From Planctomycetia bacterium (GTDB lineage Bacteria > Planctomycetota > Planctomycetia > Pirellulales > UBA1268), in the NCBI GenBank assembly GCA_009923125.1, contig RFUD01000092.1:1-8175 (forward strand): DNA of 8,175 nt, written 5' to 3'. The notes beneath the pieces were generated by a model. The model was given only the letters and a program-made list of their open reading frames with translations, did no database searches and had not been told where the DNA came from. A program made the position numbers and the translations under genes. This document shows, piece after piece, positions 1 to 6,915 of this stretch; positions within the stretch are counted from its first letter, which is position 1; each line of letters begins with the position of its first letter.

Positions 1-1585
1 CGAAGGTGACGACGTCGTCGTATTCGCGGCGTTCCCAGCCCGTGATCCTACCCGACTCCTCGGCGTCGAGAACGGGGAACACGTGCACCGGCCGGATCGT
101 GACGCTGAACCCCGGGTGCCCTGTCCGGCGGGCGACATCCACTTCGACGTGGCCGTAGTGCTTGCCACCCGACTCGAGCATGTTGCCGGCCCAGTGTTCC
201 GGGGCGTGGTCGTGGGCGAGGAAGATCTGCCGGTCGTTCCGCGCGGCCTCGTCGGGACCCCGCAGCGCGTCCCCGCCGATGCCCACGTCGTAGTAGTGCA
301 CCCCCTCGACGACGGAATGCTCGTACATCTCGTCGTGCCCCGAGAACACCGCCTGCACGCCGTGCCGGTGGAGCAGGGGGGCGAGCCCGCGCAGCGGCTG
401 GCCGGAGTGCGGGTTTTCACCCGGGCCCGATCCGGGAGGCAGCCCGTGCGGCCCCGAGGAGTAAGGGGCGTGGTGAAACTGCACGAAGATGATGCGGCCG
501 GCGGCCTGGGCGGCGGCGAGTTCACGCTCCAGCCATGCGTACTGCGCCGAGCCGGGCGCGATGTCGGGCACGTGGGGCGCATCGGCCCGGTCCAGGTCGT
601 GGTTGGTGTCGTCGGCCCCGTCGTCGGCGCCACTGTTGGTCGTGTCGAGGGTGATCAGGGCCACGGGCCCGAAGTCGAGGCGATGGTAGCGTTCCTCGTG
701 ACGCTCGTCGGCCGCCCCGTTGGCGGGGTGCTCGAAGTAGGTGAGAAACTTCATCGCGCCGACGAGCGCCGCACGGCCCGAGTGGCCGCCGAGATCCTGC
801 GCGGGATCGGCCGAGGCGGGGCCGCCGAAGATCTCATGATTGCCGAGGGCCGCCACGATCGGCACCCGCGAGGCGAGCGTGCCGAACTCGCCGGCGTTGT
901 GCCGCCAGAACTCATCCCAGTCGCGCTGCTCGCCGCCGCTTTCGACGAGATCGCCCACCACGCTCACGATCGCCGGATTGCCCACCCGCAGGCTGTCGGC
1001 GGCGCGGGAGGCGATGAGCGCCAGGTTCATGCGGTAGCCCGTCGTCTCGTCGGCCGGGTACCGACCGTTGACCCACCGCGGCCGCGGACCCCCGGGCAGC
1101 GACGTCGACGGCGGCCACTCGACCCGTGACCCGCGCGACTCGGGCTGCGTCTCGCTGTCGGCGTAGAAGAACAGCCGCACGGCTCCGCCGCGCCCCACGT
1201 CGCCCGGCCGGGGTGCCGTCGTGAGGATCGCCTTCACCGTTTCGCCGCCCTGTGTCACCGCGTAGGGATAGCTGGTCGCCGGCTCCAGCCCCGTCACCCG
1301 GATGGAGTGCAGGAAGGGGGCGCTGCCGAGCCGGTCGTCGGGCCGTTCGTTCGGCTGATAGGCCAGTTCGAGCGAGAGCGTCGGCGCCGACACGAACTCG
1401 CGGCCGTCCACCGTCAGCCTTCCCGGCGTGTCGTCGTTCGACAGCCAGCGGATGGTCATCGCGTCGGCGGCCGGATTCTGCAGATAGGGCCGAACCCTGA
1501 ACGCCGCGACCGGAACAGGTTCCGTGGCCCGCGCCGCCACGGCGAGCAGGATGACCCCGATCCCGAGCCCGGCCAGGCCGCGCAT
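1..1585 (-). CDS. Exported metallophosphoesterase, purple acid phosphatase-like (C-terminus cut by window edge)
   Basis: Probable secreted hydrolase of phosphate esters using a two-metal site; the substrate is unknown. The frame is open from the ATG at 1585 to the left edge, giving 528 residues with no stop. Residues 1-20 form a signal peptide (hydrophobic core GLGIGVILLAVAA, then ARA). Residues about 28-125 resemble the fibronectin-III-like domain that precedes the catalytic domain in purple acid phosphatases. The calcineurin-like catalytic domain follows with motifs in the right order: YADSE (D143), GDLVE (G211, D212), GNHE (N249, H250), FHHAP (H371, H372) and GHDEMYE (H417). Oddities are Glu145 where many relatives have His or Gly, Glu419 where GHxH would have its second His, and an Asp-rich stretch at 321-335. 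The ATG lies one base after the upstream stop (TGAGATG), with GGGAG 8 nt before it, so translation is probably coupled to the propeller gene. The superfamily call is strong and the phosphatase activity is inferred. Confidence 0.9.
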   Translation of the reverse strand, partial: MRGLAGLGIGVILLAVAARATEPVPVAAFRVRPYLQNPAADAMTIRWLSNDDTPGRLTVDGREFVSAPTLSLELAYQPNERPDDRLGSAPFLHSIRVTGLEPATSYPYAVTQGGETVKAILTTAPRPGDVGRGGAVRLFFYADSETQPESRGSRVEWPPSTSLPGGPRPRWVNGRYPADETTGYRMNLALIASRAADSLRVGNPAIVSVVGDLVESGGEQRDWDEFWRHNAGEFGTLASRVPIVAALGNHEIFGGPASADPAQDLGGHSGRAALVGAMKFLTYFEHPANGAADERHEERYHRLDFGPVALITLDTTNSGADDGADDTNHDLDRADAPHVPDIAPGSAQYAWLERELAAAQAAGRIIFVQFHHAPYSSGPHGLPPGSGPGENPHSGQPLRGLAPLLHRHGVQAVFSGHDEMYEHSVVEGVHYYDVGIGGDALRGPDEAARNDRQIFLAHDHAPEHWAGNMLESGGKHYGHVEVDVARRTGHPGFSVTIRPVHVFPVLDAEESGRITGWERREYDDVVTF

Positions 1586-1586
1586 C

Positions 1587-3224
1587 TCACCGGCTCCCGA
1601 CGGGCGTGGCTCCGGCGCGGATCGCGAACAGGTGGCTCTTGTTGGCGATGTAGAGCGTGTCACCCGCCACGATCGGCGTCGAGTAGACGCTGTTGCCCAT
1701 GTTGATCTCGGCGAGAATCTCCTTCTCCGGCGCGAGCTTGAACACCGTGATGTCGCCATCCTCGTCGCCGATGTAGACCTTCCCGTCGACGATCAGCGGC
1801 GAGCCCCAGCTGGCCGCGAGCATGTCGTGCGTCCAACGAGGCTTCCCCGTCTTGACGTCGAGGCAGTGCACGAGCCCGCTGAAGTCGGCGACGAAGAGCA
1901 GTCCGTCGTGGATCGCGACCGTGCCGCAGGTGCGATGCATCGTCTCCTCGAAGTCGAGCTTGCCGTTGTTGTCGCCGTCGAGGCCCGGATAGTGCCAGAC
2001 GGCGGCCGAATTCGGATTGGGCCGGGCCACCTCGCCCTGCTCCTTGATCACCGCCTGCTCGCGGCGGCGGGGCAGGGGCGTGTTCGGGTCCTTGAGGCTC
2101 ACGGCGAGCTCGCTCGACACGTCGCCCCGCTTCGTCGGATCGATGCACCACAGATGGCCCACGCCCTCGCCGTGCTCCGGATCCTCGCCGACGGCGACAT
2201 AGACGAGCCCCTCGTGGACGACCGGCGTGCCGATGATGTGGTTGCGGTCGGCCCGGCCGCCGAGCGTGTACTTCGATTCCTTGGGGTTGCAGTCGAACTC
2301 CCAGAGCTTCTTCGCCCGCCCGTTCTCGCCACGGGCGTCGAAGGCGTAGAGCCAGCCGTCGCCGCCGCCGAACAAGACCTGCGGCACGCCGCCGAGCTCC
2401 GCATAGGCCGGGCTCGACCATTGGCCGTGCAGCACGTTCGCGCCCGGCGTGTTGTCGGCCCACAGCACCCGGCCGTCGCGCTTGTCGATGCACAGGAAGC
2501 TCGGGGCCTCGGCGTTCGGCAGATTAATGTGCCCCTCGTCCACGCCGTTGCTCGTGTTCACGAACAGCAGGTCACCGGCGGCGGTCACGCTGCACGAGCA
2601 CATGTTGTGCTGTGACACGCCGAGCTGCTTCATCATGTCGAGCGCCCAGACGACGTCGGCCTCGTCCTTCTCGGGCGCCTTCTCGGCCGTGAAGGGGCCG
2701 TCGTTCTCGCCGTCGTGAAAGCCCTCGGTGTCGAGGCACTTCACCTCGCCACGGCTCGTCACGTACCACAGGCGGTCTCCCTCCACGAGCGGCGCGCAGC
2801 AGATGCCCTGGAGCGGCCAGTCGTGCACGCGGCCGGTGGGGAGCTTCTCGCTCGAGTCCTGCCAGAGGAACGAGCCGTCCTTGGCGTCGAAGGCCAGGAG
2901 GCAGCCCAGATCGACCGCCGGGGGATAGCGCTTCAGCCAGCCCTTGCCGTTGTTGGTGCCGACATACGCCTTGCCGCCGGCGACGACCGGGTTGCCGTAA
3001 CTCTGGCTGCCGAGCGCCGCCACCCAGGCCACGTTCTTGCTCGTCTCCGGCTTCCACACGCCGGTGTCGAGGTCGAAGTCGCCGGGCGACCACTCCGCCG
3101 GGATGTTCTTCGCCGGAGAGACGTTGTTGCGGACCGGCGAGCCGCCCCACTGGCTCCAGTCGGCCGCGCCGGCAACGCCGGCAAGCAGGCCCACGCCAAA
3201 CACGGATGCGATTCGCAGAGTCAT
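1587..3224 (-). CDS. Exported PQQ-type beta-propeller protein with an EF-hand-like loop
   Basis: 545 residues. Residues 1-20 are a signal peptide ending AGA before ADWSQWGG, the usual entry into this kind of planctomycete propeller protein. The rest is built of repeated blades with the PQQ/BamB-like pattern of alternating 'G..Y.G', 'L.A.DA..G...W' segments, for example VAGGKAYVGT (82-90), CLLAFDAKDGSFLW (108-121), FLCIDKRDGRVLW (243-255), LVHCLDVKTGKPRW (451-464) and GKVYIGDEDGDITVF (481-495). Residues 416-427 (DGDNNGKLDFEE) match the 12-position EF-hand calcium loop with D1, D3, N5, G6, L8 and E12. A vicinal Cys pair sits at 142-143. Such propellers usually bind partners or ligands rather than catalyse; a quinoprotein enzyme role is not supported by identifiable PQQ ligands. 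The ATG at 3224 is preferred over upstream in-frame options because it gives the signal peptide, overlaps the preceding stop as ATGA, and has GGAGG 7 nt before it. Confidence 0.92.
   Translation of the reverse strand: MTLRIASVFGVGLLAGVAGAADWSQWGGSPVRNNVSPAKNIPAEWSPGDFDLDTGVWKPETSKNVAWVAALGSQSYGNPVVAGGKAYVGTNNGKGWLKRYPPAVDLGCLLAFDAKDGSFLWQDSSEKLPTGRVHDWPLQGICCAPLVEGDRLWYVTSRGEVKCLDTEGFHDGENDGPFTAEKAPEKDEADVVWALDMMKQLGVSQHNMCSCSVTAAGDLLFVNTSNGVDEGHINLPNAEAPSFLCIDKRDGRVLWADNTPGANVLHGQWSSPAYAELGGVPQVLFGGGDGWLYAFDARGENGRAKKLWEFDCNPKESKYTLGGRADRNHIIGTPVVHEGLVYVAVGEDPEHGEGVGHLWCIDPTKRGDVSSELAVSLKDPNTPLPRRREQAVIKEQGEVARPNPNSAAVWHYPGLDGDNNGKLDFEETMHRTCGTVAIHDGLLFVADFSGLVHCLDVKTGKPRWTHDMLAASWGSPLIVDGKVYIGDEDGDITVFKLAPEKEILAEINMGNSVYSTPIVAGDTLYIANKSHLFAIRAGATPVGSR
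1594..1598 (-). promoter_or_regulatory. Ribosome binding site of the metallophosphoesterase gene
   Basis: GGGAG on the minus strand, 8 nt before the ATG at 1585. It lies inside the last codons of the upstream propeller gene, which fixes the start and supports translation coupled to that gene. Confidence 0.6.
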
Positions 3225-5557
3225 TGCACCGCCTCCACCGTCACGTTGTCGATGTAGATCTCGGAGTCTTTCGAGTTGCCGAAGAAGCCGGGGCTGCCCT
3301 GGAGGTTGCCGGCGGCATGCGTGGCTTCGATCGTCCAGGCGTCGGGCTCTGCCTCGCCCCGTGGCCAGACCTTGCCGCGGAGCATCGCGGCCTTCCCCGA
3401 CGTGCGGGCCTCGAACTTCATCACGTACCACCGCCCCGCCTCCCACGGAAACGGGATCGTCTTCGAAAAGTAGGTGGCCACCTGCGGCGGCCAGCTGCGG
3501 AGCTGGAGCTGCTGCGCGGCGCCCATCAGGTCGAGCGTGTAGCGCTGGGCGATGAGCCCCATGTCGGGCATCCGGGCCTTCTCCAGGGCCGCCGGATTGC
3601 CGAAGGCCTTCGCAAAGGCATCGGCGTCGGTGGCAGCGGACTTCGGCGTGTCGGACGGGGGTGATCCCGGCTTCTCGACGCCCGTCTCTTGGGCACGGAA
3701 GTCGGCCTGCATCCGATAGTCGTGGAGCGTGATCGGCCCGATCCAGCCCTGGCTCCGCGTGCCCTTGGGGATCGTCGTGATCTTCACGAGGCACTTCGAG
3801 CCATCCACCTCACGGACGACGTGCCGATACCGCATGCCGATCCACGGCAGCGGCGGCTCTCCCTTCACGACCCCCGTCTTCGGATCGGCCGCGAGCGGGA
3901 TGTCGTCGAAGTCGAACCGCCAGGGCAGCGGCGGCATCGAGCGGATGCGGGCCCTGCCTTCGAGGTTGCCGACCTTGGCGGTGACGATCGCCGCGGCATG
4001 CTGGCCTGCGGGGGCCGTGTAGGTGCCGTCGCTCGCGACCGCGCCAGCGGTGGCCGTGAACGTGGCGGGCGATTCCTTTACGAACCGCCCGGCCCCGTCA
4101 AAGAGACGCACTTTCATGGGCAGCGACTCACCAGCCGCGATGTGGGCCTCGGCCGGCACCACCTGCACCCAGGCGGGTTCGCCCGCCGGGGCCTTGGTCG
4201 CGTCGGACACCTTCTGCGACACCGTCGGGCCGACGGATGCGGAGGAGGACAACGCCCTGGTCTTGTCGCCGAGGCAGTACAGCCGCGCCCCGGTCGTGAG
4301 GTAGATGTAACCGTTGGCGGCGATCGGCGACGCCGTGACCTCGTCCTCCTCGTCGAGCCGCATGCGATTCACGAACTTGATTCCATCGGCCGTCGGCTCG
4401 AGCACATGCCAGCCGCTCGTCGAACACACGTAGAGCTTGCCATCGGCCACGAGCGGGCTGCCGCGGACGATCGTGCCGAGGAGTTTCTGTGGCCGTCCGA
4501 GCGGCTCCCCCGTTTTTCTGTCCAAGGCGTAGACCTTCGCGCCGTCGTCGATGAAATACACGCGGTCGCCGAGCACGACCGGCATCGACCGACCGTCCAT
4601 CACGCCCTTCTTCTGCCAGACGGCGGCGGTCGCCGTGATGTCACCCATGCCGGCGGCTTTGAACACGGTCGCCGAGCCCATCGACGTGTTGTCGAGGTTT
4701 TCCTCCGCCTGCGAAATGATCACCGTGTCGCCATCCACGAGCGGGGCGGTGTTGATGCCGCGGCGCGACAGCTTGAAGTTCCACACCGCCTTGCCCGTTC
4801 GCGGCTGGAAGTTCCACACGCTGCCGTCGCTCGAGCCGAAGACGAGCGCCGCCTGGCCGCCGAAGTCGGCAAGTGACGGCGTGCTGTAGGTGGTGTCCTC
4901 CGGCAATTCCTTCGTGCCATTCATCCAGTGAACCACGCCGGTTGCCTTGTCGAGCCCGAGAAACCGGTGGGCGGGCCGGGCGGTGTCGCCCCAGCCCGTC
5001 ACGACGGCACTCGCGATGACGAGATCCTCGAACACGACCGGAATGTTCGTGCGGCCTCCGTAGGTGGAGAGAAATCCGAATTCCTCGTGCAGCGACCGCT
5101 GCCACTTCGTCGCACCGGTGGCGGCGTCGATCGCCGTGAACACGCCGCACACGCCGTGGGCAAAGACGGTGTCGCTCGCGGGATCGGCGACGACAGCCGA
5201 CCAGCCGACCCGTTCGGCCGGCACGTCGGAGAGGTAGACGTTGAACACGTTTTCCCAGAGCTTTTTGCCCGTCGCGGCGTCGAGGCAGAGCACCTTCTCC
5301 GCCTCTTCCTCCGTGCCCGGCTTGTGCCGCACGAGCGCGAACAGCTTGCCGCCCATGATCACCGGCGTGGAAATGCCCCCTGCCTCGTCGTTCTTCCAGA
5401 GGACGTTCGTGCCCTTCTCGGGATCGAACGACGTGACGAGCGGAGGTCCGTCGTAGTGGCGGCTTTGCTGGGGGCCGCGCCAGTCGGGCCAGTCGGCCGC
5501 CACGGCGACCGACAAGCAGACGGGTACCGCGAGCGCGAGCGACAGGATGCGATTCAT
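3221..5557 (-). CDS. Exported three-part protein: PQQ-type beta-propeller, Ig-like domain, LamG-like C-terminus
   Basis: 778 residues, probably periplasmic or surface-exposed. Residues 1-20 are a signal peptide (ILSLALAVPVCLSVAVA) followed by ADWPDWRGP. Residues about 22-430 are propeller blades: VLCLDAATGKKLW (89-101), AIDAATGATKW (142-152), FLGLDKATGVVHW (199-211), GSSDGSVWNFQPRTGKAVW (241-259), KVYALDRKTG (341-350), GKLYVCST (373-380) and GYIYLTTGARLYCLG (416-430). Residues about 462-540 resemble a bacterial Ig-like domain, with the hallmark GAVASDGTYTAPAG at 505-518. Residues about 546-778 begin WRFDFDD and end IYIDNVTVEAV, as in concanavalin A/LamG-like jelly rolls that often bind glycans. 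A low-complexity linker rich in S, T, P, A and D (about 624-660) interrupts this last part. The domain order suggests a binding or scaffold protein rather than an enzyme. The ATG at 5557 is chosen because a longer frame back to 5638 would put Arg-rich sequence before the signal peptide. The propeller is sure; the two C-terminal domain names are less so. Confidence 0.9.
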   Translation of the reverse strand: MNRILSLALAVPVCLSVAVAADWPDWRGPQQSRHYDGPPLVTSFDPEKGTNVLWKNDEAGGISTPVIMGGKLFALVRHKPGTEEEAEKVLCLDAATGKKLWENVFNVYLSDVPAERVGWSAVVADPASDTVFAHGVCGVFTAIDAATGATKWQRSLHEEFGFLSTYGGRTNIPVVFEDLVIASAVVTGWGDTARPAHRFLGLDKATGVVHWMNGTKELPEDTTYSTPSLADFGGQAALVFGSSDGSVWNFQPRTGKAVWNFKLSRRGINTAPLVDGDTVIISQAEENLDNTSMGSATVFKAAGMGDITATAAVWQKKGVMDGRSMPVVLGDRVYFIDDGAKVYALDRKTGEPLGRPQKLLGTIVRGSPLVADGKLYVCSTSGWHVLEPTADGIKFVNRMRLDEEDEVTASPIAANGYIYLTTGARLYCLGDKTRALSSSASVGPTVSQKVSDATKAPAGEPAWVQVVPAEAHIAAGESLPMKVRLFDGAGRFVKESPATFTATAGAVASDGTYTAPAGQHAAAIVTAKVGNLEGRARIRSMPPLPWRFDFDDIPLAADPKTGVVKGEPPLPWIGMRYRHVVREVDGSKCLVKITTIPKGTRSQGWIGPITLHDYRMQADFRAQETGVEKPGSPPSDTPKSAATDADAFAKAFGNPAALEKARMPDMGLIAQRYTLDLMGAAQQLQLRSWPPQVATYFSKTIPFPWEAGRWYVMKFEARTSGKAAMLRGKVWPRGEAEPDAWTIEATHAAGNLQGSPGFFGNSKDSEIYIDNVTVEAVQ
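3232..3236 (-). promoter_or_regulatory. Ribosome binding site of the second propeller gene
   Basis: GGAGG on the minus strand, 7 nt before the ATG at 3224. It lies inside the 3' end of the upstream propeller gene. Together with the ATGA stop-start overlap it decides the start and indicates coupled translation. Confidence 0.75.
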
Positions 5558-5565
5558 CGAACGTG

Positions 5566-5571
5566 CCCCTC
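5566..5571 (-). promoter_or_regulatory. Ribosome binding site of the first propeller gene
   Basis: GAGGGG on the minus strand, 8 nt before the ATG at 5557, inside the 22-nt gap after the FGE-like gene. It supports this start. The gap is too short to suggest an independent promoter. Confidence 0.5.
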
Positions 5572-5579
5572 GTGTGTCC

Positions 5580-6812
5580 CTAGTTTGTGAAGCCTTCGGC
5601 GGCCGCCGCGGCCGGCAGATCCGGATCAACGAGGCCACGGGCCCCGCGGCCCTGCTGGAGACGGTCGGCGGTGTCGGCCCGGATGCTCTCGATGTCGGCG
5701 TCGCCCCAGCGGCGACGCGTCGCGAGATCGGGCGGCGTGAGCGGCCGCACGATCCGCATGCCCACGCCGAGGGCCGGCTCCTCGGTGTACCACCAGGGAC
5801 TCTTGGGCAGGTTCGGATCGACGTCCTTCCATGGCAGGTCTTCGGAGCCGCGCCGGGCGGCGCTGCGGCACTGGGCCGCCTCGTCGTAGTAGGCGCCGCC
5901 GCGCACGACGCGCGGTGAAAGATGCTCGGGCCACACGGCCGCCTCCGCCGCCGCCACCGGCTGCGGAAGTGCGGCCTGCCGCCCGAAGCCTCCGGGGACG
6001 AGTTCGTCGAGCACCCACTCGGCCACGTTGCCGTGCATGTCGTGAAGCCCCCAGGCGTTCGGCTCCTTTTCGCCGACCGCGTGGGTCGTCTCGTCGGACG
6101 TGTCGGCGAACCACGCGGCCGCCTCGAGCGTCGCCGCGTCGGGCCCGGTGTTCCAGGGCGTCGTCGAACCGGCGCGGCAGGCGTACTCCCACTCGGCCTC
6201 GGTCGGCAGCCGGTAGAACCGGCCCGTGAGACCGCTCAGCCACTTCGTGTACTGCCGCGCGGCGAACTGCGTCATCGTGACGGCGGGCTGGAGGGGATCT
6301 TCGCCGTTGGTGAACGTCGTGGTGGGATCGTAGAGATTCGACGGAGCCGTGACGGCATCGGCCTCGTTGTCGGCCGTCACCTCGCGCATGTGGGCCGCCT
6401 CGAAGGCCTTGAACAGGTCACAGGCGGCCATGTAGGCCTTGTATTCGTCCCACGTCACCTCGCAGCGGCCCATCCACATCGGCTCGATCGCCACCTCGAA
6501 CTGCGGCCCCTCGTCGGACGTGCGGTCGGCCTCGCTTTCAGCGCTGCCCATGCGGAACGTGCCGGCGGGAATCGGCACCATGCGAAACGTGATCTCGGTA
6601 CCGGGAATCGTCTCGTCGTAGGCGACCATCCAGCCGCCCGGGACCTTCACGGCCGGTCCGTCCCCGGCAGGCTTTTCTTCACCGGCGATGAATCCGGGGG
6701 GAGCCGTGGGGAGGGCGGTCGTCTCGGCCGCATCGGCCCGGTGGGACGGCGAGAGAGCGATGCCGAGACCGAGGAGACAGACGACGACACGGGCAGCCGG
6801 AAGGTCGGTCAT
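5580..6812 (-). CDS. Exported SUMF1/FGE-domain protein lacking the catalytic cysteine pair
   Basis: 410 residues. Residues 1-28 form a signal peptide (VVVCLLGLGIAL core, cleavage likely after RADA). The FGE-sulfatase fold spans about 73-357: PIPAGTFRMGS (80-90), CEVTWDEYKAYM (117-128), PAVTMTQFAARQYTKWLS (176-193), RLPTEAEWEYACRAG (201-215), GLHDMHGNVAEW (255-266), RVVRGGAYYDEAAQCRSAARR (from 301) and GMRIVRP (351-357). True formylglycine-generating enzymes carry two active-site Cys in the segment after RGGS; here that segment has one Cys (C315), directly before the conserved Arg and not at the catalytic positions. The terminal GFR motif is GMR. Sulfatase activation is therefore unlikely, and this looks like one of the many FGE-fold proteins with other or unknown roles. 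It is the first gene of the four-gene operon. The ATG at 6812 gives a normal signal peptide but has no clear ribosome site; an in-frame ATG at 6854 would add 14 residues. Confidence 0.9.
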   Translation of the reverse strand: MTDLPAARVVVCLLGLGIALSPSHRADAAETTALPTAPPGFIAGEEKPAGDGPAVKVPGGWMVAYDETIPGTEITFRMVPIPAGTFRMGSAESEADRTSDEGPQFEVAIEPMWMGRCEVTWDEYKAYMAACDLFKAFEAAHMREVTADNEADAVTAPSNLYDPTTTFTNGEDPLQPAVTMTQFAARQYTKWLSGLTGRFYRLPTEAEWEYACRAGSTTPWNTGPDAATLEAAAWFADTSDETTHAVGEKEPNAWGLHDMHGNVAEWVLDELVPGGFGRQAALPQPVAAAEAAVWPEHLSPRVVRGGAYYDEAAQCRSAARRGSEDLPWKDVDPNLPKSPWWYTEEPALGVGMRIVRPLTPPDLATRRRWGDADIESIRADTADRLQQGRGARGLVDPDLPAAAAAEGFTN

Positions 6813-6915
6813 GGTGACTTTCAGCCGGGGAAGCGGGGGGCGGGAAACGCACATCGGTCGAAGCTTAGAGTGTAATCTGTCGATCACCCCCCTGCCCACA
6901 CACCGGGACCGTTCC
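6813..6915. promoter_or_regulatory. Divergent intergenic region between the exported-protein operon and smpB
   Basis: About 100 bp between two divergent starts, so it should hold a promoter in each direction. On the plus strand TGTAAT (6871-6876) fits a -10 box in five of six positions, 39 nt before the smpB start, but no matching -35 is visible. On the minus strand TCGACA (6878-6883) resembles a -35 without a convincing -10. No operator palindrome stands out. Location is confident by layout; the exact elements are not. Confidence 0.35.

Noticed and set aside
83..1129. Long plus-strand open frame of 348 codons opposite the phosphoesterase
   Set aside because: Arg, Val, Gly and His-rich translation without recognisable motifs, exactly antisense to a well-supported gene; typical by-product of high GC.
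1524..2615. Plus-strand open frame of 363 codons opposite the second propeller
   Set aside because: Antisense shadow of a coding region with clear blade repeats; no ribosome site or family motif.
3689..4876. Plus-strand open frame of 395 codons opposite the first propeller
   Set aside because: Antisense shadow; composition dominated by Arg, Ala, Val and His, no domain seen.
1587..5557. Calling the propeller proteins PQQ-dependent dehydrogenases
   Set aside because: Blade repeats alone are shared with BamB-like non-enzymes; no cofactor ligands or haem CxxCH motif were identified.
5922..6875. Plus-strand open frame of 317 codons opposite the FGE-like gene
   Set aside because: Antisense to an intact FGE-fold gene and without recognisable features.
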